From the NCBI RefSeq assembly GCF_038593855.1, contig NZ_CP151996.1, forward strand, positions 2,232,001 through 2,296,000: a stretch of DNA of 64,000 bases, given 5' to 3'. Positions 26,273 through 35,493 of the stretch are shown here, piece by piece. A model generated the notes under the pieces. That model ran no database searches, was not told where the DNA came from, and worked only from the letters and a program-made list of their open reading frames with translations. The DNA comes from Lysinibacillus sp. FSL M8-0337. GTDB taxonomy: Bacteria > Bacillota > Bacilli > Bacillales_A > Planococcaceae. Position numbers and translations under genes: made by a program. Position 1 is the stretch's first letter. Each line of letters starts with the position of its first letter.

Positions 26273-27946
26273 TCACATATTTTTCGGTGCTTCGATTCCT
26301 AACAAAGCTAATGCTTCGTTTAGAATTATAGCTACACCTTGACATAATGTTAAACGGCAACTTTGTAAGCGATCTTTTGTTAATATTTTATTCGTTGCAT
26401 AATATTTATTAAACGCACGAGCTAATTGTAAAGCATATTTAGCTACGATGGAAGGATCTACTTGTTCATAAGCGTTCGTTATTACACGAGGAAATTGTTC
26501 AAGTAACAACAAGACCTGCCATGCCTGTTGTCCTAACGGTTGGAAAGACACTTCCTCAAGTGGACCATCTGCTTTGTCCAAAATGGAGTGAATGCGTGCA
26601 TGCGTATATTGGATATATGGGCCCGTTTCCCCTTCAAACTGCATCATGTCGTTTATAGAAAATTCAATATCATGGATGCGATTATTTTTTAAGTCATTGA
26701 AAATAACGGCACCTACACCAACCTGCCTTGCTACTTCTTCTTTATTTTGTAAATGTGGATTTTTCAGTTGAATACTTTGTTTTGCAGTCTCAATCGCTTC
26801 TGTCAATACATCATGAAGAAGAACAATTTTCCCTTTTCGCGTTGACATCTTTTTTCCATCTTGAAGTATCATTCCAAAAGCCACATGGCGTAAATCTTGT
26901 GCCCAATCATAACCCATTTTTTCAATAACGTGAAATAACTGTTGGAAATGCAATGTTTGTTCATTGCCCACGACATAGTAAATTTTTTCAGGATTATACT
27001 GTTGCTTTCGATAAAAGGCAGCGGCTAAATCACGCGTAGCATACAGTGTAGCGCCATCTGTTTTCATTATGATACAAGGAGGCATATCCTCTAATTCAAC
27101 CACATATGCACCTTCAGATAGTGTCAGCAGTTCTTTTGTTTGTAATTCACTTACAACCGCTGGCATTTTATCATTATAGAACGCTTCTCCTTCGTAACGA
27201 TCAAATTGAATACCTAACAACTGATATAGTCCCTTAAATTCTTCTAATGATACTTCTCTAAACCATTGCCATAGAGCAAGTGCCTGTTCATCTTGCTCTT
27301 CTAACGCTTTAAATGCCGCTCGCGCTTGTACAATTAACGTTGCATCTTGTTGTGCTTCTTCATGAAATTTTACATAAATTTTCAATAATTCTTTAATTGG
27401 TGCAGCTTCAATTGCTTGTTGGTTTCCCCATAGATGATAAGCGACAATTAACTTTCCAAACTGAGTACCCCAATCGCCTAAATGATTAATACAAATAGCC
27501 TTATAGCCATTTTTCTCTGCTAGATTGGCAAGGGCATTGCCTATAACTGTTGAACGTAAATGCCCCATTGAGAAAGGCTTGGCAATATTTGGTGAAGAAA
27601 AGTCGAATACGGCACTGCCTTTACTTATTGGACTTGTTCCATATAATTTTTGCTCTTTCATCACTTTGCTTAATACTTGTTGTGTGATGAGGTGTTGATT
27701 TAAAAATAAATTGACATATCCGCCAACTAGCTCGATAGATTGTATCAGCTCACACGTTACATTTTTTTGAATTTCAGTTGTAATGGTTTGTGGAGATTTA
27801 CCTAGCTGTTTAGACAGTTTAAAACACGGCAGGGCAAAATCACCCAATGCTCTATTTTTAGGTTTTTCAAGTAATGTTTCAATCTCCTCGGCTGCTACTT
27901 GCTGATGTAATGCTATCGCTAAACTTTTCGCAATGTGTGTTATCAA
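26273..27946 (-). CDS. argS: Arginine--tRNA ligase
   Basis: 557 residues from a TTG start at 27946, preceded by GAGGAGGG; a longer frame to 28009 would run into the T-box terminator. The family length of about 556 fits. The class I signature reads PNIAKPFSMGHLRSTVIG (first histidine of HIGH replaced by serine, as in some Firmicute ArgS) and the KMSK loop reads GKKMSTRKGK. A DALR anticodon-binding domain forms the C-terminus. It charges tRNA-Arg in the cytoplasm. Expression is controlled by the T-box leader immediately upstream. Confidence 0.95.
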   Translation of the reverse strand: MITHIAKSLAIALHQQVAAEEIETLLEKPKNRALGDFALPCFKLSKQLGKSPQTITTEIQKNVTCELIQSIELVGGYVNLFLNQHLITQQVLSKVMKEQKLYGTSPISKGSAVFDFSSPNIAKPFSMGHLRSTVIGNALANLAEKNGYKAICINHLGDWGTQFGKLIVAYHLWGNQQAIEAAPIKELLKIYVKFHEEAQQDATLIVQARAAFKALEEQDEQALALWQWFREVSLEEFKGLYQLLGIQFDRYEGEAFYNDKMPAVVSELQTKELLTLSEGAYVVELEDMPPCIIMKTDGATLYATRDLAAAFYRKQQYNPEKIYYVVGNEQTLHFQQLFHVIEKMGYDWAQDLRHVAFGMILQDGKKMSTRKGKIVLLHDVLTEAIETAKQSIQLKNPHLQNKEEVARQVGVGAVIFNDLKNNRIHDIEFSINDMMQFEGETGPYIQYTHARIHSILDKADGPLEEVSFQPLGQQAWQVLLLLEQFPRVITNAYEQVDPSIVAKYALQLARAFNKYYATNKILTKDRLQSCRLTLCQGVAIILNEALALLGIEAPKNM

Positions 27947-27967
27947 TCCATTCCCTCCTCTACAAAA

Positions 27968-28217
27968 TAAAAAAGCTCCCGTCTCAAATAAGAGACGAGA
28001 GCAATGCATTCCCGTGGTACCACTCTAGTTGCCATTATTATGACCACTTTCAATTGATAACGGGGTGACGCCCCGGTATTCCCTACTAATATTTCGGGAA
28101 ACTTCTCCAAAGTGCGTTTCATTCAAACGACCTGCATTAGGCTCACACCATCCCTAACTCGCTTGGCAGCTCAAAATGAATTACTGTCTTTTTCACAGAA
28201 TGTACAATTGTTAATTT
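27968..28217 (-). promoter_or_regulatory. T-box riboswitch upstream of argS
   Basis: Reading the minus strand, the leader has an AGTAA segment, GGTGTGAGCC in stem I, a likely specifier CGC (28116-28114, an arginine codon) within GAAACGCACTTTGGAG, the antiterminator T-box core GTGGTACCACGGG (about 28023-28011) and a terminator GCTC--GTCTC / GAGAC--GAGC with U-run (28002-27968). Uncharged tRNA-Arg would favour antitermination and read-through into argS. The specifier is my reading of position and sequence. Confidence 0.92.
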
Positions 28218-28223
28218 TGGAAT

Positions 28224-28252
28224 ATTTTACATGATTATATTCTTCAAGTCAA
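28224..28252 (-). promoter_or_regulatory. Promoter of the argS T-box transcript
   Basis: Minus strand TTGACT (28252-28247), 17-base spacer, TAAAAT (28229-28224). Start of transcription would be near 28217. Confidence 0.75.
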
Positions 28253-28347
28253 CGTTGTTTTGGTTTAAGTAGCGAACGATGGATAATGTCAAATTTCTCC
28301 ACTTACATTCAAGCTCACTTCTTCATTTAAAAAAATGCGAATATCTA

Positions 28348-28662
28348 TTAACGTAATTCAATTAAATTAGGTAGCTTCTCCAATACTACTTTAAACTCTA
28401 GTAAGTCTTTAAATATATATTGTTTATCAATGCCATTAAAGAAAGTATATTGCGCACGTTCGAGATTATTCGTGATTTCAAGGGAGATCGAAACATGCGT
28501 CAAATCACAGTCCGGTAAATGACAGTGTTCTTCAGCAAACCATTTAACGAATACAGGTTCCGTTATCTCTTTTGTATAGAAAAGTAAATTTTGATCTTCA
28601 TAAAATCTAAACTTAAAGCCCTTTTGCAATAACAAGTGTAATATTTGTTCTTTTGTCTCCAT
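28348..28662 (-). CDS. Hypothetical protein (104 aa)
   Basis: 104 residues with AGGAGGATG upstream of the ATG. It opens METKEQILHLLLQKGFKFRF and has no signal peptide or membrane helix. It appears to be a small alpha/beta protein. Two cysteines flank a histidine-rich turn (EEHCHLPDCDLTH), which could hold a metal, but the spacing is not a standard motif. Single gene. The family is not recognised. Confidence 0.7.
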   Translation of the reverse strand: METKEQILHLLLQKGFKFRFYEDQNLLFYTKEITEPVFVKWFAEEHCHLPDCDLTHVSISLEITNNLERAQYTFFNGIDKQYIFKDLLEFKVVLEKLPNLIELR

Positions 28663-28855
28663 TGTTCATCCTCCTATAATGAAAATATTTTTTTGCTTGT
28701 AACAGTTTTACACCTAGATTATACCAAAGTAAACATTCCCAATTATATACATCTTTCTATGTTAACATTATTTGTTTGATTATTAAAATAATACACCTAC
28801 ATTTGCAACTACAATACCTACAGCTAATATGGTGTTTTTATACGTTTTGCAATAA
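28663..28855. other. Intergenic, AT-rich
   Basis: No frame or structure beyond likely promoter sequence for the 28348-28662 gene. Confidence 0.35.
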
Positions 28856-28856
28856 G

Positions 28857-28900
28857 AAAAGAACATATTTTGAAAACCTATAATCAAAACATGTTCTTGA
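28857..28900 (-). terminator. Terminator after the decarboxylase gene
   Basis: AAGAACAT-TTTTG pairs with CAAAA-ATGTTCTT, with TTTT on the minus strand. Confidence 0.65.
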
Positions 28901-28955
28901 TATTAAATAATTACATTTCAATAAATATGAAAGAAAGTGAATCGACAGCGTAACT

Positions 28956-30416
28956 TCAATTTTTGGCAGTCTGTAGCACCTTGCTCTTATTGACATCGGA
29001 CAGCACTTTGACAGAAATAGCTCTTGCGTACTCATCCAAAAGTGCAATCGTCTTCTTTATTTCCATATAAGTTGTTTCAGGGTTAATCGTACACATTCTT
29101 AAAACTACTTGGCCGTTTAATATCGTCGTAAAGACCCCAGCATAAGCACTACTTACCATTTTTCTCGAAATTTCTGTATTCACTCTATTTATGATCTCAT
29201 CGTCAAAATTCGATGGTGAAAATCGAAAATTGACGATTGCCAAGTTCGCTTTCGTTATAATGCTCCAATCCTTGTACTTTAAAACTTCACTTTCTGCATA
29301 TTCTGCTAGACGTATACCATGATTAATCAATTCCTCCATCTTATCCGACCCTAGAACTTGCAACGTGAACCACAGCTTTAGCGCTCTAGCTGGCCGTGTC
29401 AGTTCCATACCAAAGTCCCAAAAATTAATTTCTTCATTATTTATTTGTGCATCCCTTAAATATTCAGGATTAGTATGAAAGCTATGAAATAATAGGTTTT
29501 TATTTTTAACCAAAATCATGCCACAACCATACGTCTGAAATAACCATTTATGGGCATCCCAACTGACGCTATCGGCATTTTCAATCCCTTTTAACTTACT
29601 TTTATGCTTTTTTGACAGAAGGACAGTCGCTCCATAAGCCCCATCAACATGCATCCAAAGGTTAAACTTTTGGCAAATGCGATGAATATCTTCCATACGA
29701 TCAATACTTCCTGTATTAGTGGAACCAGCACTGGCAATCACTATAAATGGCTTTAAGCCTAATGATAAGTCTGCTTTTATTTGTTCATGCAGCAACATTG
29801 TATTTAATTTAAAATTATCAGTTGGAATAATTCTAATATTACGGTCGCTTAAACCAATTATTTTTAGACCTTTCATTACGGATGAATGTGTTTGATCGGA
29901 AATATAGGCTATTCCTTTGGCAAGATCACCATCCAATTTATTATCACGCGCTACGGTTAACGCAGTAATATTTGCAATCGAACCACCTGATACAAAAATT
30001 CCGCCAGATTGTTCGGTGTAACCAATTTTATTATTTAACCAAGCGATGAGTTCCTTTTCAATATAACTTGCCGTAGGTGTTGACATCCAACTTCCTGCAT
30101 GCATATTGTAAGCATTGGTTACGACATCAGCTACCCATGATATGAGTGATGCAGGGCCTGGTACAAAACCAAAATAGCGAGGATGATTAAGCTTAGCTCT
30201 ATATTTATAAATATATTCTACTGCATCAGATAGAACGTCGCACATCGGTCTACCTTCACTTGGTATTGCTAAATCATCCAATAGTTGAAATATATTGGCG
30301 TTTGAGAATTCAATGACCTTTTGGCTATGCAAATTTTGCTGCTCTGATAAAAATTTTCTTATAAAGTTTACCATCATCTCTTCTAGTTCAATTATGCTAT
30401 CGATATTGTTATTCAT
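28956..30416 (-). CDS. Group II PLP-dependent amino-acid decarboxylase (aromatic-type)
   Basis: 486 residues of the aromatic-L-amino-acid / glutamate decarboxylase family. Key residues are visible: the ring-stacking histidine in SDQTHSSVMKG, the aspartate in MHVDGAYGATVLL and the PLP lysine in SWDAHKWLFQTYG (about residue 285). HPRYFGFVPG is the usual substrate-pocket region. It would release CO2 from an L-amino acid to give an amine. Placed just downstream of a 4-aminophenylalanine-type gene set, its likely substrate is that amino acid or an N-methyl derivative; this is inference. A terminator (30506-30540) separates it from the exporter gene, so it may have its own promoter. Confidence 0.9.
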   Translation of the reverse strand: MNNNIDSIIELEEMMVNFIRKFLSEQQNLHSQKVIEFSNANIFQLLDDLAIPSEGRPMCDVLSDAVEYIYKYRAKLNHPRYFGFVPGPASLISWVADVVTNAYNMHAGSWMSTPTASYIEKELIAWLNNKIGYTEQSGGIFVSGGSIANITALTVARDNKLDGDLAKGIAYISDQTHSSVMKGLKIIGLSDRNIRIIPTDNFKLNTMLLHEQIKADLSLGLKPFIVIASAGSTNTGSIDRMEDIHRICQKFNLWMHVDGAYGATVLLSKKHKSKLKGIENADSVSWDAHKWLFQTYGCGMILVKNKNLLFHSFHTNPEYLRDAQINNEEINFWDFGMELTRPARALKLWFTLQVLGSDKMEELINHGIRLAEYAESEVLKYKDWSIITKANLAIVNFRFSPSNFDDEIINRVNTEISRKMVSSAYAGVFTTILNGQVVLRMCTINPETTYMEIKKTIALLDEYARAISVKVLSDVNKSKVLQTAKN

Positions 30417-30505
30417 ACATCATCATTCCTTCATTTTAAGTTGTGCAACGTGCCATGTTTTTAGCAATTATTGTTGGTCACCCTACCAATCATCCGTTCT
30501 CCACT

Positions 30506-30540
30506 AAAAAATCCCCCTAATTTCAATGATTAGAGGGATG
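30506..30540 (-). terminator. Terminator at the end of the exporter gene
   Basis: CCCTAAT pairs with ATTAG-GGG, with a U-run on the minus strand. The stop codon of the MFS gene lies in the loop. Confidence 0.75.
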
Positions 30541-32049
30541 CTCTTCTTTAATAAAAAAGAAAGTTAAAATAGCCGTAAGTAATATGAAACAAAATGCTGC
30601 TAAGCTCGTATATTCAACGCCCTTTAGGAAGGCAGAGTTTGCAATATTGAGCAATTCAGTCGAGGAATCTTTTGGTAACGACTCACTTACCGCTAAAGTA
30701 CCTGCAAGCGTATCTGTCGAACCTTCTGAAATCTTAGCCTGAAGATAATCTGGTAATAAAAACGATTGTCTATACCACCATGTAATCGCTCCCCCAATTA
30801 ACGTCGTACCAAGGACAACGCCAACTTCATAGGCCGTTTCACTTACCGACGAGGCCCCACCCGCTTTTTCAGGAATAACTGATGAAATAATAAGGTCATT
30901 GGATACTGTAGTAATGATGCCCACACCACTACTAATGAACAGAAAAGATAAACCAATAATTAGAGGTGTAAGTGTTAAACTATAGACGGCTAAAAAAGAA
31001 ATCGCAATAAGAATAAAGGACCCACTAATGATAAAATTAGGTTTCACCTTTTGCGCGATGACAACAATGCCTATTCCAGAAATAATCGCTACTATTTCAC
31101 CTGGCACAAGGATAAAACTACTAATTAATGGCGATATTCTATGCGATATTTGAAGTAATTGTGTTGCAAAGAATATAAATCCTATTAATGAACCCAAGCT
31201 GACCATATTGATAAAGACAAGCGAAGAAAAGCTTTTATTTCTAAAAAGACTCATATCTAACAAAGGATTAGGTAAAACAAGCTGTCTTTTTACAAACAAC
31301 ATAGCAAAAATAGCGCCTATCCCTATGCTTAGTAAGCTTAGTTCCCATTCTCCACCAGTAGCAACTTGTTTTAACCCAAACATAATACCAAACATGGCAA
31401 TGAAACTCATGCCAATACTGAAGAAATCTACTCTGCCAGTTAACTTTTCTTGTGATTCGGTAATAAAATTGTGAATAAAGAATATGACAGGAATAAAAAA
31501 TGGAATTGAAATTAAAAAGATTGCATGCCACGAAAAGAAAGTAAGTAATACACCGCCAATAATTGGTCCAAGTACAGAACCAATTGTTAAGCAAGTAGCC
31601 CATGCTGCTACTACTAATCTTCTCTCCTCTCGGTCCAGAAAAGTAGAACGGATTAAGGCTAATGTAGCAGGTAGAATCATTGCGCCAAAAAAACCTAGCG
31701 CCGCTCTACCAGCAATAATTTGACCTGCATTTTGCGAAAAAATGATAATAAACGATATAATCGAAAATCCAAGACTACCGATAAAAAGTACTTTTTTGTG
31801 TCCTTTACGATCACCAATACCACCCATCGTAACAAGTAAACTTGCCAGCACTAAAGCGTAAGCATCTATTATCCAAAGCTGTTGAGCAGCACTCGGTGAT
31901 AATGCATATGTAAGCTGTGGTAAGGCAAATGACAGAATCGTATTATCAATTGTTACACTCAAAACAGGCAATAAAATGATTAAAAGTGCCAATAGTTTTG
32001 GTTTACTTTTAATAATGGTGACGAAAGGACTTACAGATTTCTCCTCCAT
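30523..32049 (-). CDS. MFS drug/metabolite exporter (DHA2, 14-TM, QacA/EmrB-like)
   Basis: 508 residues with about 14 membrane helices. DHA2 signatures are present: TIDNTILSFALPQLTYAL in helix 1, LLVTMGGIGDRKGHKKVLFI (motif A) and SVLGPIIGGVLLTFFSW (motif C). It uses the proton gradient to expel small organic, often cationic, compounds. It is last in the minus-strand operon that starts at 37763, 30 bases after the TyrA-like gene. The probable role is export of the cluster product, giving self-resistance. Confidence 0.9.
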   Translation of the reverse strand: MEEKSVSPFVTIIKSKPKLLALLIILLPVLSVTIDNTILSFALPQLTYALSPSAAQQLWIIDAYALVLASLLVTMGGIGDRKGHKKVLFIGSLGFSIISFIIIFSQNAGQIIAGRAALGFFGAMILPATLALIRSTFLDREERRLVVAAWATCLTIGSVLGPIIGGVLLTFFSWHAIFLISIPFFIPVIFFIHNFITESQEKLTGRVDFFSIGMSFIAMFGIMFGLKQVATGGEWELSLLSIGIGAIFAMLFVKRQLVLPNPLLDMSLFRNKSFSSLVFINMVSLGSLIGFIFFATQLLQISHRISPLISSFILVPGEIVAIISGIGIVVIAQKVKPNFIISGSFILIAISFLAVYSLTLTPLIIGLSFLFISSGVGIITTVSNDLIISSVIPEKAGGASSVSETAYEVGVVLGTTLIGGAITWWYRQSFLLPDYLQAKISEGSTDTLAGTLAVSESLPKDSSTELLNIANSAFLKGVEYTSLAAFCFILLTAILTFFFIKEEHPSNH

Positions 32050-32079
32050 AATATGCCTCCTTTTCCTGTAAGCATAAGA

Positions 32080-32982
32080 TTATTGACTATTAAAATAGCG
32101 GTTGCACTTTACTTTTAGCTCATTTAACGATTCACCTAAAACTTCTTTATGATTTTTCAACAAAAAAGAAAAGTCTTGGAAGCAATCCTCTTCAATAATC
32201 TGATTGAGATTCGTTATAGAATGGATTACATCATTTCTAATTTTCTCTGAATAAGGGTTAAACTTTTGAATATCCCAATATACATCAGGTGAATTTTGTG
32301 TGAGCCTGGCTGATAAACATAACATCATCTGCATAGGCGGTGGGGAAAGCTTCATCATTTCTTTTATGGAAAAATCATGTTTCTCCCCTAATACACTAAT
32401 CAATGAAAGCATTAAAATATGAGGAAGTGCTTGCACAAGTGAAACTTTCTCATCATGGCGGTGGGGGTCAAACTCAAATACTACCATTTCATTGTATTCA
32501 ATTAGATTTTTCATCATTGTATATGCTTCTGACTCTTCCTCTTTTACAAGTGCTACCGCTCTTCCTTGATAAGGTAAAGTAGGTGAAAACATAAAATTAA
32601 TCCCTACCAAAGGGTTATTCGGTAAAAAGGTTTTCGCATGCTTAAAAAAAGAACTTTGTATCGAACATGTATTAATGATTTTTACTTCATCCTTCATTAA
32701 ATGCGCTTTTGATGCTAATACATCTAAACAGGCGGATTCGGGTAATGCAAAAATAATTGCATCCCCCGAAGAGTAAATATCATTTATATCATCAGATAGT
32801 ACATCAGATACGATAATTTCTAGGTTCGAGTAAAGATTTCCACACGCAGCCCTTAAGGAATCACCTTCACACGGCTCTTTATCTATAATGACTAGATGAT
32901 GCCCAGACTTCATTAATAATGATGATAAAAAGTTACCAATTAAACCATTTCCCCCCAACACTAGTATTGTCTCATGTTTCAT
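32080..32982 (-). CDS. papC: TyrA-like dehydrogenase (4-amino-4-deoxyprephenate dehydrogenase, PapC-like)
   Basis: 300 residues. A Rossmann NAD-binding motif (LVLGGNGLIGNFLSSLL, residues 7-23) is followed by a TyrA-type helical domain. NTCSIQSSFFKHAKTF and NPLVGINFMFSPTLPYQGR match the prephenate dehydrogenase active-site region. It would oxidise and decarboxylate prephenate or its 4-amino analogue to the phenylpyruvate. Neighbouring pabA, pabB and chorismate mutase genes make the 4-amino analogue the likely substrate, as for PapC of pristinamycin and related pathways. The start overlaps pabB by 11 bases. Confidence 0.82.
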   Translation of the reverse strand: MKHETILVLGGNGLIGNFLSSLLMKSGHHLVIIDKEPCEGDSLRAACGNLYSNLEIIVSDVLSDDINDIYSSGDAIIFALPESACLDVLASKAHLMKDEVKIINTCSIQSSFFKHAKTFLPNNPLVGINFMFSPTLPYQGRAVALVKEEESEAYTMMKNLIEYNEMVVFEFDPHRHDEKVSLVQALPHILMLSLISVLGEKHDFSIKEMMKLSPPPMQMMLCLSARLTQNSPDVYWDIQKFNPYSEKIRNDVIHSITNLNQIIEEDCFQDFSFLLKNHKEVLGESLNELKVKCNRYFNSQ

Positions 32983-34432
32983 TGTTCTTTTGAACCCTCC
33001 TTATACTTTGAAACGGAACACATGCCTTAATTAATGTTTCACGGAACTCTTCTTCTGCATCTGATGCCTCTATAATAGCTCCTCCTACCCCAAAAGTTGC
33101 AACGTGATCTTTAATGACGACCGTTCTAATAACAATACTTAAATCTGTATAACCGTTAAAGCCAACCCAACCAATTGATCCAGAATAGATGCCTCGAGGA
33201 GACTCTTCCAACTCATCAATTATTCTCATCGTTCTCAGTTTCGGTGCTCCAGTCATTGAGCCCCCAGGGAAGCATTTTCCTATAGATTTAAAAATGCCAT
33301 TATCCCAATTTAATTCGCCAACGACTGTGGAAACTAACTGATGTACAGATGAATAGGTTTCAACAACAAAAGCTTCTGGTACACTCACCGTATCGGGATG
33401 GCAAACTTCATTAAAATCATGCCTTACTAAGTCGACAATCATTAAATTCTCTGCTCTATCCTTTGAGGAAGTCATTAAACTTTCTTTCTCCAAACGATCT
33501 TGCTCTTCAGTCGTACCTCTTGCTCTAGTTCCCTTAATAGGTTTCGACGCCATTTTTCCGTTTTCGTCAATGCTTATAAACATTTCTGGAGAAGAACTTA
33601 CAATTGAAAAACGTTCGGTATTGAAAAAAGCGCTATATCTTACGGGGCTCAAAAGTCTCATTTCTTTGTATAGCAGCAATGGATCAAAGCTATATGGCAT
33701 GGAAGCGCGGTTTGTTAAACAGATTTCGTAAGATTCACCTTCAGTAATGTATGTTTGACACTGTTTTATCTTTTCTTTGTAGTCATCACTCGATATTTCT
33801 AAGTCAATCTCATGTTCTGTTGGAGGTATTAAAAATTCGACCGTTTTTCTTTGTATGGACTGTTCACTTTTCTGCAGTAGATCATCTGATATCGTTAAAA
33901 TTTCACCCCAAAAGTTGCATACATAACGCTTTTGATTTCGATGATCAAACACTAAGATATTTTTAGGTAAATAAAGAACAGCATCTGGCAAATCTGAACT
34001 ATGTTTATTCGGTATCCCTCGAAGTGCTTTTAACTCGTATCCTAAATAGCCAATGACGCCCCCATTAAATGGATGTAACACCTCTTTAGGCATTTCATTG
34101 GTTATTAAAGAAAATATACAGTCCATGACTTCGTAAAAATCTCCATAAACTGACTCTTGTCCTTTAGGACCAGTTATATCCAACCTTGAATCTTTCACAT
34201 AATACATGAAGGAAATTGCCGCATCTACATCACAATTTCCCATAACTGAAAAACGGCTGCCAAACTCACTTGATAACTCTCCATCTAACCAAAAACTATC
34301 TTTTAAACCATAAAATAATTTTTCATAGATATTAATAGGAGAGGACACCAACCCTATTTCAATATTCTTGGGCGCTACAAACATTGGACACCCTACACCC
34401 TCTAGCTTTTCTTTAAGCGAAATCTCGTACAT
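32972..34432 (-). CDS. pabB: Aminodeoxychorismate synthase component I
   Basis: 486 residues from the ATG at 34432 (GGGAGG seven bases upstream). It is a chorismate-utilising enzyme. SKPIKGTRARG carries the lysine typical of aminodeoxychorismate synthase (anthranilate synthases have alanine there). SSPEMFI, VDLVRHDFNEVC, GGSMTGAPKLRTM and EEEFRETLIKA are also clear. With ammonia from PabA it converts chorismate to 4-amino-4-deoxychorismate. There is no pabC (lyase) gene here, and chorismate mutase and TyrA-like genes flank the pair, so the product is probably routed to 4-aminophenylpyruvate, not folate. Confidence 0.9.
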   Translation of the reverse strand: MYEISLKEKLEGVGCPMFVAPKNIEIGLVSSPINIYEKLFYGLKDSFWLDGELSSEFGSRFSVMGNCDVDAAISFMYYVKDSRLDITGPKGQESVYGDFYEVMDCIFSLITNEMPKEVLHPFNGGVIGYLGYELKALRGIPNKHSSDLPDAVLYLPKNILVFDHRNQKRYVCNFWGEILTISDDLLQKSEQSIQRKTVEFLIPPTEHEIDLEISSDDYKEKIKQCQTYITEGESYEICLTNRASMPYSFDPLLLYKEMRLLSPVRYSAFFNTERFSIVSSSPEMFISIDENGKMASKPIKGTRARGTTEEQDRLEKESLMTSSKDRAENLMIVDLVRHDFNEVCHPDTVSVPEAFVVETYSSVHQLVSTVVGELNWDNGIFKSIGKCFPGGSMTGAPKLRTMRIIDELEESPRGIYSGSIGWVGFNGYTDLSIVIRTVVIKDHVATFGVGGAIIEASDAEEEFRETLIKACVPFQSIRRVQKNNET

Positions 34433-35024
34433 GTAATGGCCTCCCGTAGGATTTTTCCGCAGAAATATCAATAAAATTTTTAATTAATTCAACGCCAAAC
34501 TCCGAATCAATGGACTCAGGATGAAATTGGACGCCATAAATAGGTAACTCTTTATGGGCAATCGCCATAATCAAACCATCTTGAGTATAAGCGGTTGCTT
34601 CAAGGGAAGGCGCAAGTTTAGTACAGATTAAAGAATGGTATCTAACTGCGAAAAAACTATTTGGCAAGCCTTTAAAGATATTATCACCACTATTGACAAT
34701 CAGCTCTTTGTAACCATGTACGGGTTTAGGAGCTTTGCCAACCTCTCCGCCAAAACAATGATTAATCCCTTGATGACCTAAACAAATGCCTAAAATAGGA
34801 ATATTCACTTCTTTAATCATCCTTTTACATATACCGAAATCTTCATCTTTTTCTGGAGTTCCAGGTCCAGGAGATAGAATGATATTATTAAATTCCGATA
34901 GATTAATTTTATGAAAAGGATAATCATTTGTTACGACGACGGGAGAAACATTCGTTACTCTATAAACATATTGCGCAATATTATTAGTAAAAGAATCATA
35001 ATTGTCTATTATTAGTGTTTTCAT
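34413..35024 (-). CDS. pabA: Aminodeoxychorismate synthase glutamine amidotransferase
   Basis: 203 residues of a class I glutamine amidotransferase. The start MKTLIIDNYDSFTNNIAQYV, the oxyanion region LSPGPGTP, the nucleophile in GICLGHQGI and the histidine-glutamate pair in QFHPESI are all present. It hydrolyses glutamine and passes ammonia to PabB. It overlaps chorismate mutase by four bases upstream and pabB by 20 bases downstream, which indicates one polycistronic message and stoichiometric production. Confidence 0.92.
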   Translation of the reverse strand: MKTLIIDNYDSFTNNIAQYVYRVTNVSPVVVTNDYPFHKINLSEFNNIILSPGPGTPEKDEDFGICKRMIKEVNIPILGICLGHQGINHCFGGEVGKAPKPVHGYKELIVNSGDNIFKGLPNSFFAVRYHSLICTKLAPSLEATAYTQDGLIMAIAHKELPIYGVQFHPESIDSEFGVELIKNFIDISAEKSYGRPLHVRDFA

Positions 35025-35317
35025 TGGTTCGCTTTCATTCCTTTGATTAACTTATCTTCTACCTCACACGTTTCATTAATAATAACTTTAAATACATCTT
35101 CAATATATTTTGGGTTTAAATTCTTTTCTTTTGCTACGATGCTTGTTTTCTTTAATACATCTTCAATCCTTTTAGGCTGCATCATATTCACATTGTATTT
35201 GTATTTATATTTTGCTATTTCTGTACATACTTCCATTCTTTCCGATAACAGTGCAACAATTTTAGTGTTGATCGTATCGATTTCTGCTCTCCACTCTTCA
35301 AGTAATTCTTCTTTCAT
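35021..35317 (-). CDS. papB: AroQ-type chorismate mutase (PapB-like)
   Basis: 98 residues, all helical. The AroQ pattern is visible: WRAEIDTINTKIVALLSERM, then the lysine in IAKYKYKYN and the arginine in QPKRIEDVLKK. Such enzymes rearrange chorismate to prephenate; PapB homologues act on 4-amino-4-deoxychorismate. Gene order (mutase, pabA, pabB, dehydrogenase, with overlaps) supports the amino substrate. AGGAGG lies upstream of the ATG. A 176-base gap separates it from the methyltransferase gene. Confidence 0.85.
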   Translation of the reverse strand: MKEELLEEWRAEIDTINTKIVALLSERMEVCTEIAKYKYKYNVNMMQPKRIEDVLKKTSIVAKEKNLNPKYIEDVFKVIINETCEVEDKLIKGMKANQ

Positions 35318-35493
35318 TATTTAATCCTCCTTCTCTAGTGAAATAATTTCGTTCTTACAAATTTCTAGCTAAAGATGAGCATCTAAATAAAATGCCTTTG
35401 GTATAGCATTAGAACAAATAGTAAATAAATATTGGAAATTAAGAACGGTTTATGAAAGATAAAAAATTGTTACCATTTTTCTAAGATATTTAT
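35318..35493. other. Gap inside the biosynthetic operon
   Basis: 176 bases, AT-rich, with no clear hairpin or promoter. It may contain an internal promoter for the papB-pabA-pabB-papC part, but I cannot support one. Confidence 0.3.

Noticed and set aside
32972..35024. Tryptophan (TrpE/TrpG) or folate-only function for the PabA/PabB pair
   Set aside because: PabB has PIKGT, not the PIAGT of anthranilate synthase. No trp genes or pabC are nearby, while a chorismate mutase and a TyrA-like gene overlap the pair.
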